This document shows positions 38,373-50,987 of a stretch of 64,000 nucleotides of DNA, piece after piece. The DNA lies in contig CM042985.1 in assembly GCA_023678885.1 (NCBI GenBank), forward strand, positions 21,616,465 through 21,680,464. Direction: 5' to 3'. This DNA comes from Pogostemon cablin. Lineage: Eukaryota; Streptophyta; Magnoliopsida; Lamiales; Lamiaceae. Under the pieces are notes generated by a model. That model was not told the DNA's origin. It searched no databases and was given only the letters and a program-made list of their open reading frames with translations. The position numbers and the translations under genes were made by a program. The first letter of the stretch is position 1; every line of letters starts with the position of its first letter.

Positions 38373-38502
38373 GGTAACGGTTGCTAGTAGCTTAAAGAAG
38401 GAACGTTTAGAGCGATCTTACTAGAGACATTTTTTTTCTTGTATTTATTATTTGTATTTTGCTTTGAAAATATTGTTCTAACTTCTTTTATTTTGAAGGT
38501 GT

Positions 38503-41500
38503 ATGCAAACAAGATCAAAAGGGGAACAAGTTGAACCTATTGACTTAGAAATTGAACACACTTTTCGAAGAAGAAGAAAGGAGAACAATACCAAAAAGAG
38601 TGATCAAATGGAAAATAATCAAGATGAACGAGGTAATGTTAGGAATGATGGAGGCGGAATGCAAAATTTGCAAGATCAAGCTAATGCCAATCTTCCTCAA
38701 CAAGCTTATCAACAATTTGGGGAGTTTAACAATCAAGCTTATATTCAACAAATGGTGCAACAAGCTATGATTCAACAAGGTTTTCAACAAGGTTATGCTC
38801 CTCCACAACAAGCGTATGTACCTCCACCTCCGGTTCAACATGGAGTTCAAAATGATCAAAGGGTGATCCGGAATTTCTTCATGCCAAGGGCAATTCCACA
38901 AATAATGGGACCACCAATTCATGCCAACAACTTTGAGTTTAAAATGGGCTTAATTTCATTGGTGAGAGAGCAACAGTTTGGTGGAGCTCCGAATGAAGAT
39001 CCTAATGCTCATCTAGCTCAATTCGTTGAGATTGCTAACATAGTGAAGATGAATGGGGTGAGCGAGGATTGCATCAAAATGAGGTTATTTCCATTCTCTT
39101 TGAGGGATAGAGCAAGAACATGGCTCTCCACTCTTACTCCCGGAATGTGCAACACATGGGACGAAGTTGCACAAATGTTCTTGAACAAGTATTTTCCACC
39201 GTCTAAGACACTTCAAATGAAGAGCTTGATTACTCAATTCAAGCAATTGCCTCAAGAGAGCTTTTATGAAGCGTGGGAAAGGTTCAAGGAAATGCTACAC
39301 AAGTGTCCACAACATGGTTTCCCGGAGAATCAACAAGTGGGATTTTTCTATCAAGGACTTGTGAATGGGCAAAGAGTGCTTGTTGATGCTTCGGCAGGTG
39401 GATCCGTACTAGGAGTAACTCCGGAAAGGGCTATTCGAATTTTTGATGAAATTGCTACAAATGTCTAACAATGGCCATCGGAGAGAGTTAGTGGAAGCTA
39501 TGGGTTCGAGAGTTATGATAAAGGGCAACAGTTTAGTGTAAAGAGTGTGACTGTGGAGCCACAAACACCAAGCATGGATATGATAGTTGCGGAGGTGATG
39601 AAGCAAATGAGCTTGAACAAAGGAGTTACTAATCAAGAAGTCAATATGGTTGATAGTCGAATGGATCAAAGTGTGCTTCCTCAAATTGGTGTTAGTAGGG
39701 AACAATGGGCTACAACAATGCCACGTGTGGAGGACGTTCAATATATGCAAGGAAGAAATTACCAAGGTAATTATCAAAACAATTACCAAGGTAATTTCAA
39801 CCAAAATCAAGGAAGTTATCCACAAAGGCAAGGAGGAGTCAATGCTCAAAGTAGTGGAAGCTCGCACCCACAACAACAACCAAGGCAAGGAGGTTTCACT
39901 AGCCAAGGAAGTGGAAGTTCTTATCCACAACAACAAAGGAGGCAAGATAATTTTTCTTATGCAAACCCAAGTAATGCGGTTGCTTATCCTCCGGGGTATC
40001 AACCGGGAGCTAAAGCGCCAAATAATGAAGGGAAGGCGACTACCGAAGAACTTCTTGAAAAATTGATTGCTTCCAACAAAACTCAAGAGGAAGTAATTGA
40101 AAGACGATTAAAAGCCATTGAGGAAAATAGTGATAGAAGACTCAAAGCCTTGGAGTATTCATTTGGTCAAATGGCGAGCTCAATGAGTGCTAATGAGAAA
40201 GGGAAATTTCCTTCCACCACCATTGTAAATCCAAAGGAACAATGCAAGACAATTACCTTGAGGAGTGGAACAAATTATGATGGACCATCTATGCCATTGG
40301 AAGATGATAAGGTGGAAGAGAAGGAGATGGAGAAAACCTTGGTTGAAGAAGAATTAGAAGTTGAAAGAGAAGTTGAGGCTAGAATGAATGAGGAACCAGA
40401 ATTGATTGATAACAAGGTTGTTGAAAAGAAATGGGAAAGAACCAAGGCAATGAAAAAGAAGGAGGAGGAAATTGAAGTGGAAAGGGATAGTTGGGGAATT
40501 CCAAAAACACAAGTACCTATTCCTTTTCCACATCGATTTTTGAAGAAGGGCTTGGATGAAAAGTTTGCAAAGTTTTTGGAAATTTTCAAGAAATTCCACA
40601 TTAATATACCCTTTGCGGATGCTTTGAAACAAATGCCTCACTATGCGAAGTTTTTGAAGGACATCATGTCAAGGAAAAGGAGCTTGATAGAGAATGAGAC
40701 CGTCAACTTGACGGAGGAGTGTAGTGCAATAATTCAAAGGAAGTTGCCTCCAAAGCTCAAAGATCCGGGAAGTTTTGTTATTACATGTGAAATGGGCAAG
40801 AGTGAGGTTCATAAATCTCTTTGCGATCTTGGGGCAAGTATCAACTTGATGCCTATGTCCATTTTCAAGAAACTTGGTATAGGGGAAGTGAAACCTACAT
40901 CCGTTACATTGCAACTAGCGGATAGGTCTTTAACCTACCCTAGAGGAATAGTGGAGGATGTGTTAGTCAAAGTTGGAAAGTTTATATTCCCGTTTGATTT
41001 TGTAGTGCTTGATATGGACGAGGATGCAAATGTTCCATTGATATTGGGGCGTCCATTTTTAGCAACTGGAAGGGCTTTAATTGATGTACAAAAAGGGGAG
41101 TTGAAGTTGAGAGTAAATGAGGAAGAGGTGGTTTTCTCTTTGAAGAGTGCTATGAGATATCCAAATGAGAAAGAAGAATGTAGAAGGATCGACATGATTG
41201 ATGAAGTTGTTGAAGAGAACCTACCATTTATCTTAGCTAAAGATCCTCTTGAAATGAGCATAAGCCATTCTCTTACTTTATCTTTAAACTCTAATCATTC
41301 TTTTCATTGTTTAGAAGATGAAGATATTAATGATTGTTTACATGAATTGAATGCTTGTAGGGAAATGCAAGAGGATGAAGCAAAGTTGGCATACTATGGA
41401 AAGAGGGAATATCTTCCATTAGAGATGGAGAATGAAGTGTCAAAGGTTGATAAAGGAAAGGAAGAATTGAAGCCTCTACCCGATCACCTTAGGTATGCAT

Positions 41501-41574
41501 ATTTGGGGGACGAGAAGACTTTTCCGGTAATTGTATCATCATCCCTTTCTCCTCTAGAACTTGATAATTGTTGA
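38503..41574 (+). pseudogene. element C: gag and protease
   Basis: ATG 38,503 opens MQTRSKGEQVEP and continues into a Gln-rich stretch and a retrotransposon gag domain (HLAQFVEIANIVKMNGVS, RARTWLSTLTPG, FLNKYFPPSKT). A TAA at 39,466 interrupts the frame just before QWPSER, where Tyr is usual. The same frame then runs from 39,469 to 41,574 through an Asn/Gln/Gly-rich spacer, a charged segment and an aspartic protease with DLGASINLMP (Asp at 40,825) and ILGRPFLATG. The DLGA form is typical of this group. A frameshift at about 41,570 separates it from reverse transcriptase. Confidence 0.9.
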
Positions 41575-44377
41575 GAGTACTTAGAGATCATAAGAGTGCT
41601 ATAGGGTGGAGTTTGGATGATTTGAAGGGAATTAGTCCCACAATTTGCATGCATCACATAAGGTTGATTGATGAGAATAAATCATGTATACAACCTCAAA
41701 GGCGTTTGAATCCTATTATGCAAGAAATTGTTAGGAAGGAAGTTTTAAAATGGTTGGATGCTAAAATTGTTTATGCCATTAGTGATAGTCCTCATGTAAG
41801 TCCTTTGCATGTTGTGGCTAAGAAAGGAGGGTTAACCATTGTTAAAACGGAATTTGATGAAGAACTTGCAACAAGGGTGAAAACGGCGTGGAGAGTTTGT
41901 TGTGATTATAGAAAACTTAATGACAATACTCATAAGGATCATTTCTCTTTGCCTTTTATTGATCAAATGCTGGATAGGTTGGCGGGATACAAGTATTATT
42001 GTTTTCTAGATGGTTACTCGGGGTACAACCAAATCATGATAGCCCCCGAGGATCAAGAGAAAACAACTTTTACTTGTCCGTATGGCACATTCGCTTTCTA
42101 TAAATTGCCTTTTGGGTTATGCAATGCACCCGCCACCTTTCAACGTTGTATGATGGCTATTTTTGGAGGATTGATTGAAAATGTGATGGAAGTTTTTATG
42201 GATGATTTCTCCGTGTTTGGATCTTCATTTGATATATGCTTAACTAATTTGTACATGGTCTTACAGCGATGTCAAGATACGAACCTCGTCTTGAATTGGG
42301 AAAAATATCACTTTATGGTTCAAGAGGGTATCGTACTTGGTCATCATATCTCCGAAAAAGGTTTGAGAGTTGATAGAGCGAAGGTTGTAGCCATTGAACA
42401 TCTTCCCCCTCCTAAAAATGAAAAAGGGGTTAGATCGTTTCTTGGGCATGCCGGATTCTATCGACGTTTTATAAAGAATTTTTCTAATATAGCCAAACCT
42501 TTGTGTAAATTACTTGAGAAAGATATTCCATTTGAATTTAATGATGAATGTCTTGATGCTTTTAGGGTGTTAAAGGAAGATTTGATTTCTTCACCAATCC
42601 TTGTCTCTCTCGATTGGAGCAAACCCTTTGAACTCCATTGTGATGCAAGTGATAATGCCTTGGGAGTAGTGCTTGGACAAGTTCGAGAAAAGAAATTTCG
42701 AGCTATCTATTATGCTTCAAAGACGTTCAATGCCAATCAAAAGAATTACACCACAACGGAAAAGGAGTTTCTTTCCGTAGTCTATGCTTTTGAAAAATTT
42801 CGTCCATACTTAGTTGGCACGAAAACCATTGTCTACACGGATCATGCTGCCATTAGGTATTTGATGAGTAAAAAGGATGCTAAACCAAGACTAATTCGTT
42901 AGGTTCTTTTGTTGCAGGAGTTTGATGTGGAGATACGTGATAAGAAGGGAGTCAAAATGTCATAGCCGACCACTTGTCACGATTGGAGAATGTTGATGAA
43001 AAAGGAACCATGGAGCTCATAAATGATATGTTCCCGGATGAAGAGATACTTCACGTGGATTTTCATCGGATGTACACTTTGTGTGAGACCGGAAGACCGT
43101 GGTACGCAGATTTGGTAAACTACTTAGCGTGTGGTATCAAGCCGGACCATCTCACCGAGTCAAAAAGGAAAAAGTTCTACCATGATGTTAAAGAATATTT
43201 GTGGGATGATCCTTTGTTGTTTAAGAATTGTCCGGATGGTATCATACGGAGGTGTATTCCGGAGGAAGAAAAAGTAAGTGTCATGGAGATGTGCCATAGT
43301 TTACCATGTGGAGGACACTTCGGGTTTCAAAAGACGGGAGCTAAGATCTTACAGTCGGGATTGTTTTGGCCAACATTGTTCAAGGATTGCAAAGAATACG
43401 TCAAGGGGTGTGATAGATGCCAAAGAATTGGAAGAATTGGACAAAGAGATGAGATGCCTATGAGGAATATCTTTGAAGTTGAAGTGTTTGATGTTTGGGG
43501 GATGGACTTCATGGGACCATTTCCGCCTTCCAATGGTTTTCTTTACATTTTGCTTGCGGTAGACTATATGTCTAAATGGGTAGAAGCAATTCCTACAAGA
43601 ACGAATGATGCTCTTGTTGTCAAGGCCTTCTTGAAGAAGAACATTTTTGCAAGGTTTGGAGTACCAAAGGCGATCATTAGCGATCAAGGGACTCATTTCA
43701 TCAACAAGATCATTGAGAAGCTTTTGATAGGCTATGGAGTGAAGCACAAGGTGTCAACACCTTACCATCCTCAAACAAATGGCTTGGCGGAAGTGTCCAA
43801 TAGACAAGTGAAGCTTTTTCTTCAAAAGACGGTTAATGGGAATCGAAAAGATTAGTCTTCTAAGTTAGATGATGCTTTATGGGCTTATCGAACGGCTTAC
43901 AAGACCGCTCTTGGATTTTCTCCTTATAAACTTGTTTATGGGAAGGCTTGCCATTTACCCGTGGAGTTGGAACACAAAGCATTATGGGCCCTTCGAAAGT
44001 TAAATTTTGATGAAAAGGAATCCGGGAAGAAAAGGTGCCTCCAATTGATTGAATTAGAAGAGTTTAGGGATGAAGCTTACTCAAGTTCAAGAATTTTGAA
44101 GGAAAAGCTCAAAAGATGGCATGATGAAAGGATCAAAACGAAGGAGTTTATTCCGGGGGATAAAGTTCTATTGTTTAATTCAAGGCTTAAATTATTTCCC
44201 GAAAAACTTCGTTCGAAATGGACCGGACCGTACTTGGTGATCGAAGTAAGAGATGATGGATCGATTAAACTTGAAGGAGCAGATGGAAATGCCTTTGTAG
44301 TTAATGGTCATAGAGTGAAACATTACCATTCTCCCTCTCAAAGGGAGTTGGTATATGTTGACACTTTCACCTCTTGA
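41568..44377 (+). pseudogene. element C: reverse transcriptase, RNase H and integrase, with stops
   Basis: RT has WRVCCDYRKLND, FLDGYSGYNQI and the active site MDD at 42,198-42,206. RNase H shows HCDASDNALGVVLGQ and YTDHAAIRYL. The frame is broken by TAG at 42,900 (Trp expected), a shift at about 42,950, and TAG at 43,853 (Trp expected before SSKLDDALWAYRT). Integrase has the zinc region (HFGFQKT, then CDRCQR), DFMGPFPP, ISDQGTHF and NGLAEVSNRQ, so the D, D, E residues remain. The C-terminal part ends YHSPSQRELVYVDTFTS. There is no chromodomain. The group is Ty3/gypsy Athila/Tat. Confidence 0.92.
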
Positions 44378-45937
44378 AGGCTCGTATCCTTTTAGTAGTT
44401 TAGGTTTGTAAATATTTCTTTTCTTGTTTTACTTTATTTTGGTCTTGTAGGCGGATTGTGCTTATGAGGAGAAGATTTCTTGAACATTCAAAGTGTGCGT
44501 CATTGATGTGAACGGTATATCGTACCATTTTTTGCAAACTTTCTTTGAAACTCTTGTTTCAATTCAAGTTTGTGGGGATATGATGTGATATGATATGTTA
44601 TATTCTATGTTGACATGCATTCTTGTGTTTTTGAGCCAAATTTGAAATTTTCTCATAAGTTCGGTTTAGTTTTGGTTCGTTTTGGTGGTGTTTAAGTTGA
44701 TAATCCTTTTGTTTTTTGATATTAAGGTTGAACTAATGATGTTGATGAATTGTGAGCATGAATAGGGAGTTTTGGAAGCATGGAAACAAGGAAAGACAAG
44801 AGTTGAAGATGAAAATTGGAAAATTCAGGGGAGCAGTGACACGCCTCGTGTCGCCGACACAGCCCTGTAAGCTTTGGCCGTGCGGCGACATCAGTTTGCC
44901 CAGCACGAGCAGATTTTGGTCGTGTTGCGTGACACGGGTCGTGTCCAAGCGCGAGACTCGAGTCGTGTAGCCGACACGGCCCTGTACCCTTTGGCCGTGC
45001 GGGAGCATCAGAACATGCAACACGGGCACCTTATGGCCGTGTTGCGTGACACGACTCGTGTCGGGTCTGAAGCAGCGTTTTTAAAGGGCAGATTTCTGGA
45101 CACGACCATAAGATTATAACACACTCCCATCGTGAATTCATTCGAAACTTCACAATTTGTCATCTAAACATCAAAGAGTGGTAAGATTGTGAGTGTAAAA
45201 GGTGAATTTCAAAGCTTAAACAACAACCCCCTTCATTTTGTTCAAGAAAATTCAAGGTATGTATTCTTGTGCCCTAATTTTCAATTCGAGGAATGAATGT
45301 CGAAATTCATGTATGGGTTTTGAATGATGGAATGTATGGAGCATGTCTAGGATAGTGAAACATGAATTTGCATATTTAATTGTTGGATTGATTGAATTTT
45401 GGAAAGAATTAGGGTTCATGAAGGAAGAATGTGGGGATAATTGTTTTAGAATGATTAATTTAGGGCATGTGATTGTTAAATTGATCAATAATGCTTCTAT
45501 GATGATTGTATTGATGTGAATTAGTTTAGGTATTGAGGATTTGAGCATGAAAGCATAGTTAAGACTTGTTGAATTGAAGTGTGAAATATGTGCATGCCAA
45601 GTGTTTGATGAAATGCCTAAATGAAATTTCAAATTGGAATTCAAAGTTTTTGCATGAAGCAGTATTGAATTGAATTGTGCCCATTGAAAAAGTGAAATAT
45701 TATGAAAGAATGAGAGGATTAGGATGTTGAAAGTGAGTGATTAAATGAAAATTTTGAAATAACTTTGAGTTAAGTTGATTGGATCTAAATGTTAGTCTTT
45801 GAAACACATTGTTTATTGTGCCTGAATATGTGCTAGAATTAACACTTAGTTGAATAACTAGTGATAATTCTAATTAATATGGAACATTGTGCTTTGAGTT
45901 AAATTGAAACTAATTTGAATTATATTGGAAATTGTAG
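44378..45937 (+). other. element C: spacer between pol and the third ORF
   Basis: Apart from the GC-rich repeat at 44,836-45,070, it is non-coding, T-rich near pol and A/G-rich further on. Long non-coding spacers between pol and the extra ORF are usual for Athila-type elements. Confidence 0.6.
44836..45070. repeat. GC-rich tandem repeat in element C
   Basis: Units start with GTGACACG at 44,836, 44,929 and 45,046. Two full copies (93 and 117 bp) and a partial third share GCCGACAC, CCCTGTA, TTTGGCCGTGCGG and TGGNCGTGTTGC. They are full of small palindromes (GACACG/CGTGTC). The composition differs sharply from the rest of the element. Confidence 0.8.
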
Positions 45938-47485
45938 ATGGCTGAAAGAAGAGTGAGGAAACGCAATAAGGACTTTATTTTTATTGAGTCAGATATGGAA
46001 CTGTCCAATCTTGATGCCAAACTGCTAATGAAAGACTAACACCCTGAGAATTTTGGAGTAGAGTTCATGGAATGGGAGAAGTACGCATTGAGATGGGAGT
46101 ACATAATCCCAAAGATTAGGGCAACTCGATTCCAAGATCAAGCAACCATGGAGGGCCTTGGAATAGAAGGTGATCTGAGGACTCTATTCCGTTTAGTGGA
46201 AATGGAGGAGTTTTTCGATAAGAGACCTCCCACTTATCTCCATCTTACAGCCGAGTTCATGAGCACCTTGGAGGTTCACAGAGATAGGAACAAGTTTCCT
46301 ATTGCTATCACATTTCAGTTGAACAATGAGATGTGGGAGAAGATACCTGTGAATGAGCTGAATAGATTCTTTGGGTGCCCAATCATGAGAGGTCATCAGA
46401 ACTTCCTACCACAAGGGGGTTTCAATCAACAGACGTGGTGGAGAAAATTGGTTGAGGATGGGACTGAGTCTCCAGAGTACATTCCAAGTTCGTCTAAAGG
46501 GACAGCCATAAGGAACCCAATCATGAGATACCTTGAGAAGATAGTATCAAATACTATTCTGGGTCGGTTCGAGAGTGGATCTGTTGGAGAGAAGCAGTTG
46601 TACATCATGTACAGTATGTTCAAGGAGTTCACAGTGAACATTGCAGCTCACTTCATTCAGCATGTTGAGAGAGTGGCTAAGAGAGAGAACACTCGAGGGA
46701 TTATGATTGGAGGAATGGTGACAATGATTGCTCAAGGGTTAGGCATCGACCTTAGAGGGATGCAACACTCGATGATTAGTGAAGGGCTCACTTATAATCA
46801 ACTCATAAGGATGGAGTTCCTATCATTCATAGGGAATATGTATTGCTTGAAGCAAGATAAGGGAGCTCCATTTCCTCTACCTGCTCCTGAGCTCACCACA
46901 CTGCAAGGACGAAGAAAGCAACAGAATCTAGCAATGGCGAGTCCTAACCACTCAGCAGTCGTGAGAGCTTTCTACAGAGAGAATAGAGATGGAGTGGAAG
47001 CAGTGCTCCAGCAGATGAGAGTAGATGAGAATCCTGAGCTAAGGAATCTGAGAGCTGAGCCGGTGGACATGGATGTAGGGGAGGAAGAGCAACCTCATCA
47101 GGTGGAATTTGAAGAGCATGCACCAGAGCCTCCAGCATTTGAGCAAGAAGAAGAAGAACAAGAAGAAGGAGATGAGCCAAGAGAAGGGAATGCACGATGG
47201 AATCTTCTGGAGAACGAACTCAGGGAGATCAGGCAGACGTAGCAGACGCTTGGAGATGAGATGAGAGAGTTCCGGGAGGAGCAGCAGAGGCAGGGTGCGA
47301 TGATAAGGGAGATCCATGAGGGGCAGCGTCGTAGGGAGTACTATGAAGAGAATACGCGATCACGCTCGAACAACATGGAGGAGATGATCACAAGGATGTT
47401 CAATTTCCAATTCCCTACCACACCTCGTGCTTATACTCCTTGGGGATCATGGCATAATCAACCCCCTCCACCTCCGGATAACTAA
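45938..47485 (+). pseudogene. element C: third ORF, ATHILA ORF-1-like protein (515 codons, two stops)
   Basis: One frame opens MAERRVRKRNKDFIF. A TAA at about 46,037 and a TAG at 47,240 (Gln expected) interrupt it, and it ends ...NQPPPPPDN at 47,485. The central part (EEFFDKRPPTYLHLTAEFMS, then ITFQLNNEMWEKIPVNELNR) resembles the ATHILA ORF-1 family (PF03078). The C-terminal third is acidic and then Gln/Glu/Arg-rich, probably coiled coil. It occupies the position of env-like ORFs, but I see no signal peptide or clear membrane segment. Its role is unknown. Confidence 0.75.
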
Positions 47486-48981
47486 GGGAGTACTTTTGGT
47501 GCTCGACACTTCATTAGTTCATCTACTTTAGTGATTTAATTTGTGTTGGATTTGAGACTTCTTATTGTTTTGTTTTGGGATGTTTGATTTCGTACTTTTC
47601 TTTCAATTAAGGATTGAGATGATTTTGATGCGTATTGATCATGGATGGGGTGATTTTTATTTGTGACTTTTCTTTTAGTTTTGTCTTTGTGTTGTCTTTG
47701 GTTTATTGTGTTTGTGTGTTGTTTTTTTTATTTTTTCGTGTTAGGTTTGATTTGGTGGTTTGTTTGGGAGGTTGTGAGTCGTTTTGAATATGAGTGATGA
47801 TACATTATGGTGATAAGTGAGGTCGAACTATGATTAAGGAACTCTACATTTTCGAATTGTGATATGTTTTATTTAACTAATTCAATTAAAAGATGAATAA
47901 GTTGTAATAAGTCCTTTTAAGTCGAGCATAAACTTGTGAGAAATTAAGCCTCGACCATGTATACATGGTATCTTTTCATGAGTGGATCGGTTGAGTTTTG
48001 ATAAACTAAATACTTGCTCAAAGACTTTAGGAATGAATCCGATTAATGGAGATCGATGAAATGATTTAAGGCCATCCTTGTCATGTATAGCCATTGCCAA
48101 ATATTTCCTTACCTTTAAAATCATCCCTAGTCAACCACTTTGAGCCTATAAGCCTATTTATTGTGAAGATAGCACATTACAAGCTTTAATTACCCACATG
48201 AGCCTAAGATATATACCTTTTGTGTGAGTAATAAAGAAGATGGTGGCTAGAAAGGTGTGATGAGATAACAAAAGAGAAAGAGGAAATGGTAAATAAGCAA
48301 GAAAAAGGATGAAAAGAGCATAAGAAAGAATGGACATGCAACTTCAAAACAAGAAAATGAGCAAAGCAACAATAATATGCTCAAGTACTTAAGAGTCAAA
48401 GAAAAGAGGCATGAATCTATAAGAAGCTCAAGAAATCCAAGGAAGTGATGATTAGTGCTTATGATCAATAAAGAAAAGAAAGGAAGAAAAAGAATGTGAA
48501 GGGATGGAAGAAAGTAGCTACCTCTTCGATTACTTACACTCATTTAGTCACTCTTATCTAAATTATTCATACCCTACCAAAGAGCCTATCATTACATCCT
48601 TAATTAAAGACCTTTTTGATCATTGATTAAAATTTTGGTGGTTTGTGAATAGAGTCTACGAGCAAGTGTATGGTGATTCGAACCAATTGATTGAGGAGTG
48701 TTGATTTACCTTATTTAAAGAGTGTCGAGTGACATTGATAAACTTATGTGAGGCTTAGACTAAAAGGACTATATTGCTCTTTATTCTCTTTTGATTGAAC
48801 TTGTTAATTTCTCTTATCATAAATCTAATGTTGTAGGTTAGCTTAGCATAATTTGAAATTCTTGTTGCTAATGATGTGTTATTACTTGTGTTCGTTTAGT
48901 TTTTTTTACAAGGTGAAAACTTCTCCCTCGGTTTATCATTTTCATTGTTCGAGGACGAACAATACTTTAAGTTTGGGGGTG
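47486..48981 (+). other. element C: 3' non-coding region and polypurine tract
   Basis: A purine-rich strand runs at about 48,240-48,515 (AAAGAGAAAGAGGAAATGG type). The polypurine tract GTTTGGGGGTG (48,971-48,981) directly precedes the 3' LTR. No open frame of note. Confidence 0.7.
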
Positions 48982-50073
48982 TGATTGTCGTTATTTTCAC
49001 CTAGATTTTAGTGCCTTTTTATGTGTATTTTTCTTATTGTTTTATCCGTATTTTCGTGTATTTTGGTGGTGTTATGTGTTTTCATGGGAATATGTGAGAA
49101 TGATCTTAAACATATATATAACAAGTGAAAATGGAGTAAAGAAGCAAGGAAGCTTGGGTGATCACCAAAGGAAGAAGGGAGATTCAATTGGATCCATTTC
49201 CAAGGGAGTTTTCATTCCAATTTTGTGTTAATCCTTTAGTTTACAATGATTTGTAAGAATTCTAATGTCTATGTTATGGATCTTATGAAGATTGTAGGCT
49301 AATCTCCCTTGTGAGATTAGCAACATGAAGGTTGTTGGTTAATTTGTGGATCTATGTAATTAAATTCATATGTTGATGGGGATATTTGATTTTCTATCAT
49401 TGGTGCTTATATATCTTGAGATCTATGATGTTTTGTGTGTTTGATTGTTCTAATTATATGATTAGATTGAGAAATCAATTATGTGCTTAGGATAGTCAAG
49501 TAAATCATTTCATCAAACACATCATGTGCATTATAAATGGTAAAGAGATTGAGAAGTCCTTTATTATTTAGAACCCTTTGATGGAACATGTGATTAGTTA
49601 GATTGAGAAGTCAATTGATTATATGAAGGGATGCTTAAATTGAACTTAGTACCTAGTTGGAATAGTTTAATTGAGAACCAACCTTTGAGCTATTTTGAGA
49701 TTGTGCAAATGATCTACATCCTATTCATTTCGAGAGGAAGTTTAGGTGGTATATGTGTTGGCCCTTATTCTTAACCCTTGATACATATGAGTTTAATGCA
49801 TGAATCCATAAGTTACCACTTCAATAGTGTTGTTAATCTCACTTCCACTCAATTTGGAAAACCACTCATTTATCATTTTTATCTTGTCATTTGATTATTG
49901 CTTATCTACTTTCATTTGTTTGCATTTAATTACTTGTTAACCAAACCATCGATCTATGATTCATTTCTATAAAATCGTGATAAACGTGATATCGCTTAAG
50001 TGCTAGCATCGACCTCCCTGTGGTTTGATAAATTCTTGAATTGGTCAACCCGACTACAAGTTATGGCTAATCA
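48982..50073 (+). mobile_element. element C: 3' LTR, 1,092 bp
   Basis: Same ends (TGATTGTCGTT to CTAATCA) and same length as the 5' LTR. It is followed by the target duplication TACCA at 50,074-50,078, after which the integrase of element A resumes in frame. Confidence 0.96.
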
Positions 50074-50078
50074 TACCA

Positions 50079-50948
50079 CTTACCATTGTGTCAGACAGAG
50101 ATACGAGATTCTTGTCTGCTTTCTGGAAGAGTTTACATAAGGCGTTGGGGACACAATTATCTTTCAGCACAGCATTCCATCCACAGACAGATGGTCAATC
50201 AGAGCGTACGATACAGATTTTGGAGGATATGCTCAGAGCGTGTGTGTTGGATTTTCAAGGTCAGTGGAGTAAATTTTTGCCTTTGATAGAGCTCTCATAC
50301 AATAACAGTTATCAGTCTACCATCGGGATGACTCCATATGAAGCATTGTACGGGAGAAAGTGTAGATCTCCAGTATATTGGGATGAAATTGGAGAGAGGA
50401 AACTTTTGGGTCCAGACTTGATTCGTGAAATGTCAGAAGCTGTTACCTGTATACGAGAGAAGATGAAAGTTGCTCAAGATCGGCAAAATAGTTATGCAGA
50501 CAAACGGAGGAGAGAATTGGAATTTGAAGTGGGTGATCAGGTATTTCTGAAAGTATCTCCAATGAAGGGGATAATGCGATTTGGAAGGAAAGGGAAACTC
50601 AGTCCAAGATATGTTGGTCCGTTCACTATCATTGAGAGAGTTGGCAGTGTTGCCTATAAGTTGGAGTTACCAGCATCAATGTTTAGAGTACATGATGTGT
50701 TTCATGTGTCTATGTTGAGGAAGTATGTTCCGAATCCATCTCATATTATCAGGCAGGAACCAGTTGAGTTGAAAGAAGATTTGAGTTATGAAGAGATACC
50801 AATGAAAATTTTACAATGAGAAGTGAAAAAGCTCAGAAATAAAGAGATACCATTAGTGAAGGTGTTATGGAGGAACCAATTAGTTGAGGAGGCTACTTGG
50901 GAAAGAGAAGATGAGATGATGGTGAAGTATCCAGAACTCTTCAGGTAA
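50079..50948 (+). pseudogene. element A: integrase C-terminal part and chromodomain
   Basis: The frame continues from HGVP at 37,260 with LTIVSDRDTRF (second catalytic Asp), HPQTDGQSERTIQ (catalytic Glu), GMTPYEALYGRKCRSP and a GPFTIIERVGSVAYKLELP domain. A TGA at 50,817 (CGA/Arg expected) interrupts it. The chromodomain then follows (LRNKEIPLVKVLWR, EATWEREDEM, KYPELFR) up to TAA 50,946. The chromodomain places A in the chromovirus branch of Ty3/gypsy, probably Tekay/Del. In these elements it steers insertion to heterochromatin. Confidence 0.92.
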
Positions 50949-50971
50949 GTAAATTTCGAGGACGAAATTTT

Positions 50972-50987
50972 TATAAGAAGGGAAGAA
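50972..50987 (+). other. polypurine tract of element A
   Basis: TATAAGAAGGGAAGAA directly precedes the LTR start TGTAATACCC. The segment ATTTCGAGGACGAAATT just upstream is shared with element F. Confidence 0.8.

Noticed and set aside
44733..45119. Open frames over the GC-rich repeat of element C
   Set aside because: Frames on both strands repeat with the DNA units and have no protein-like features. They arise from the tandem repeat.
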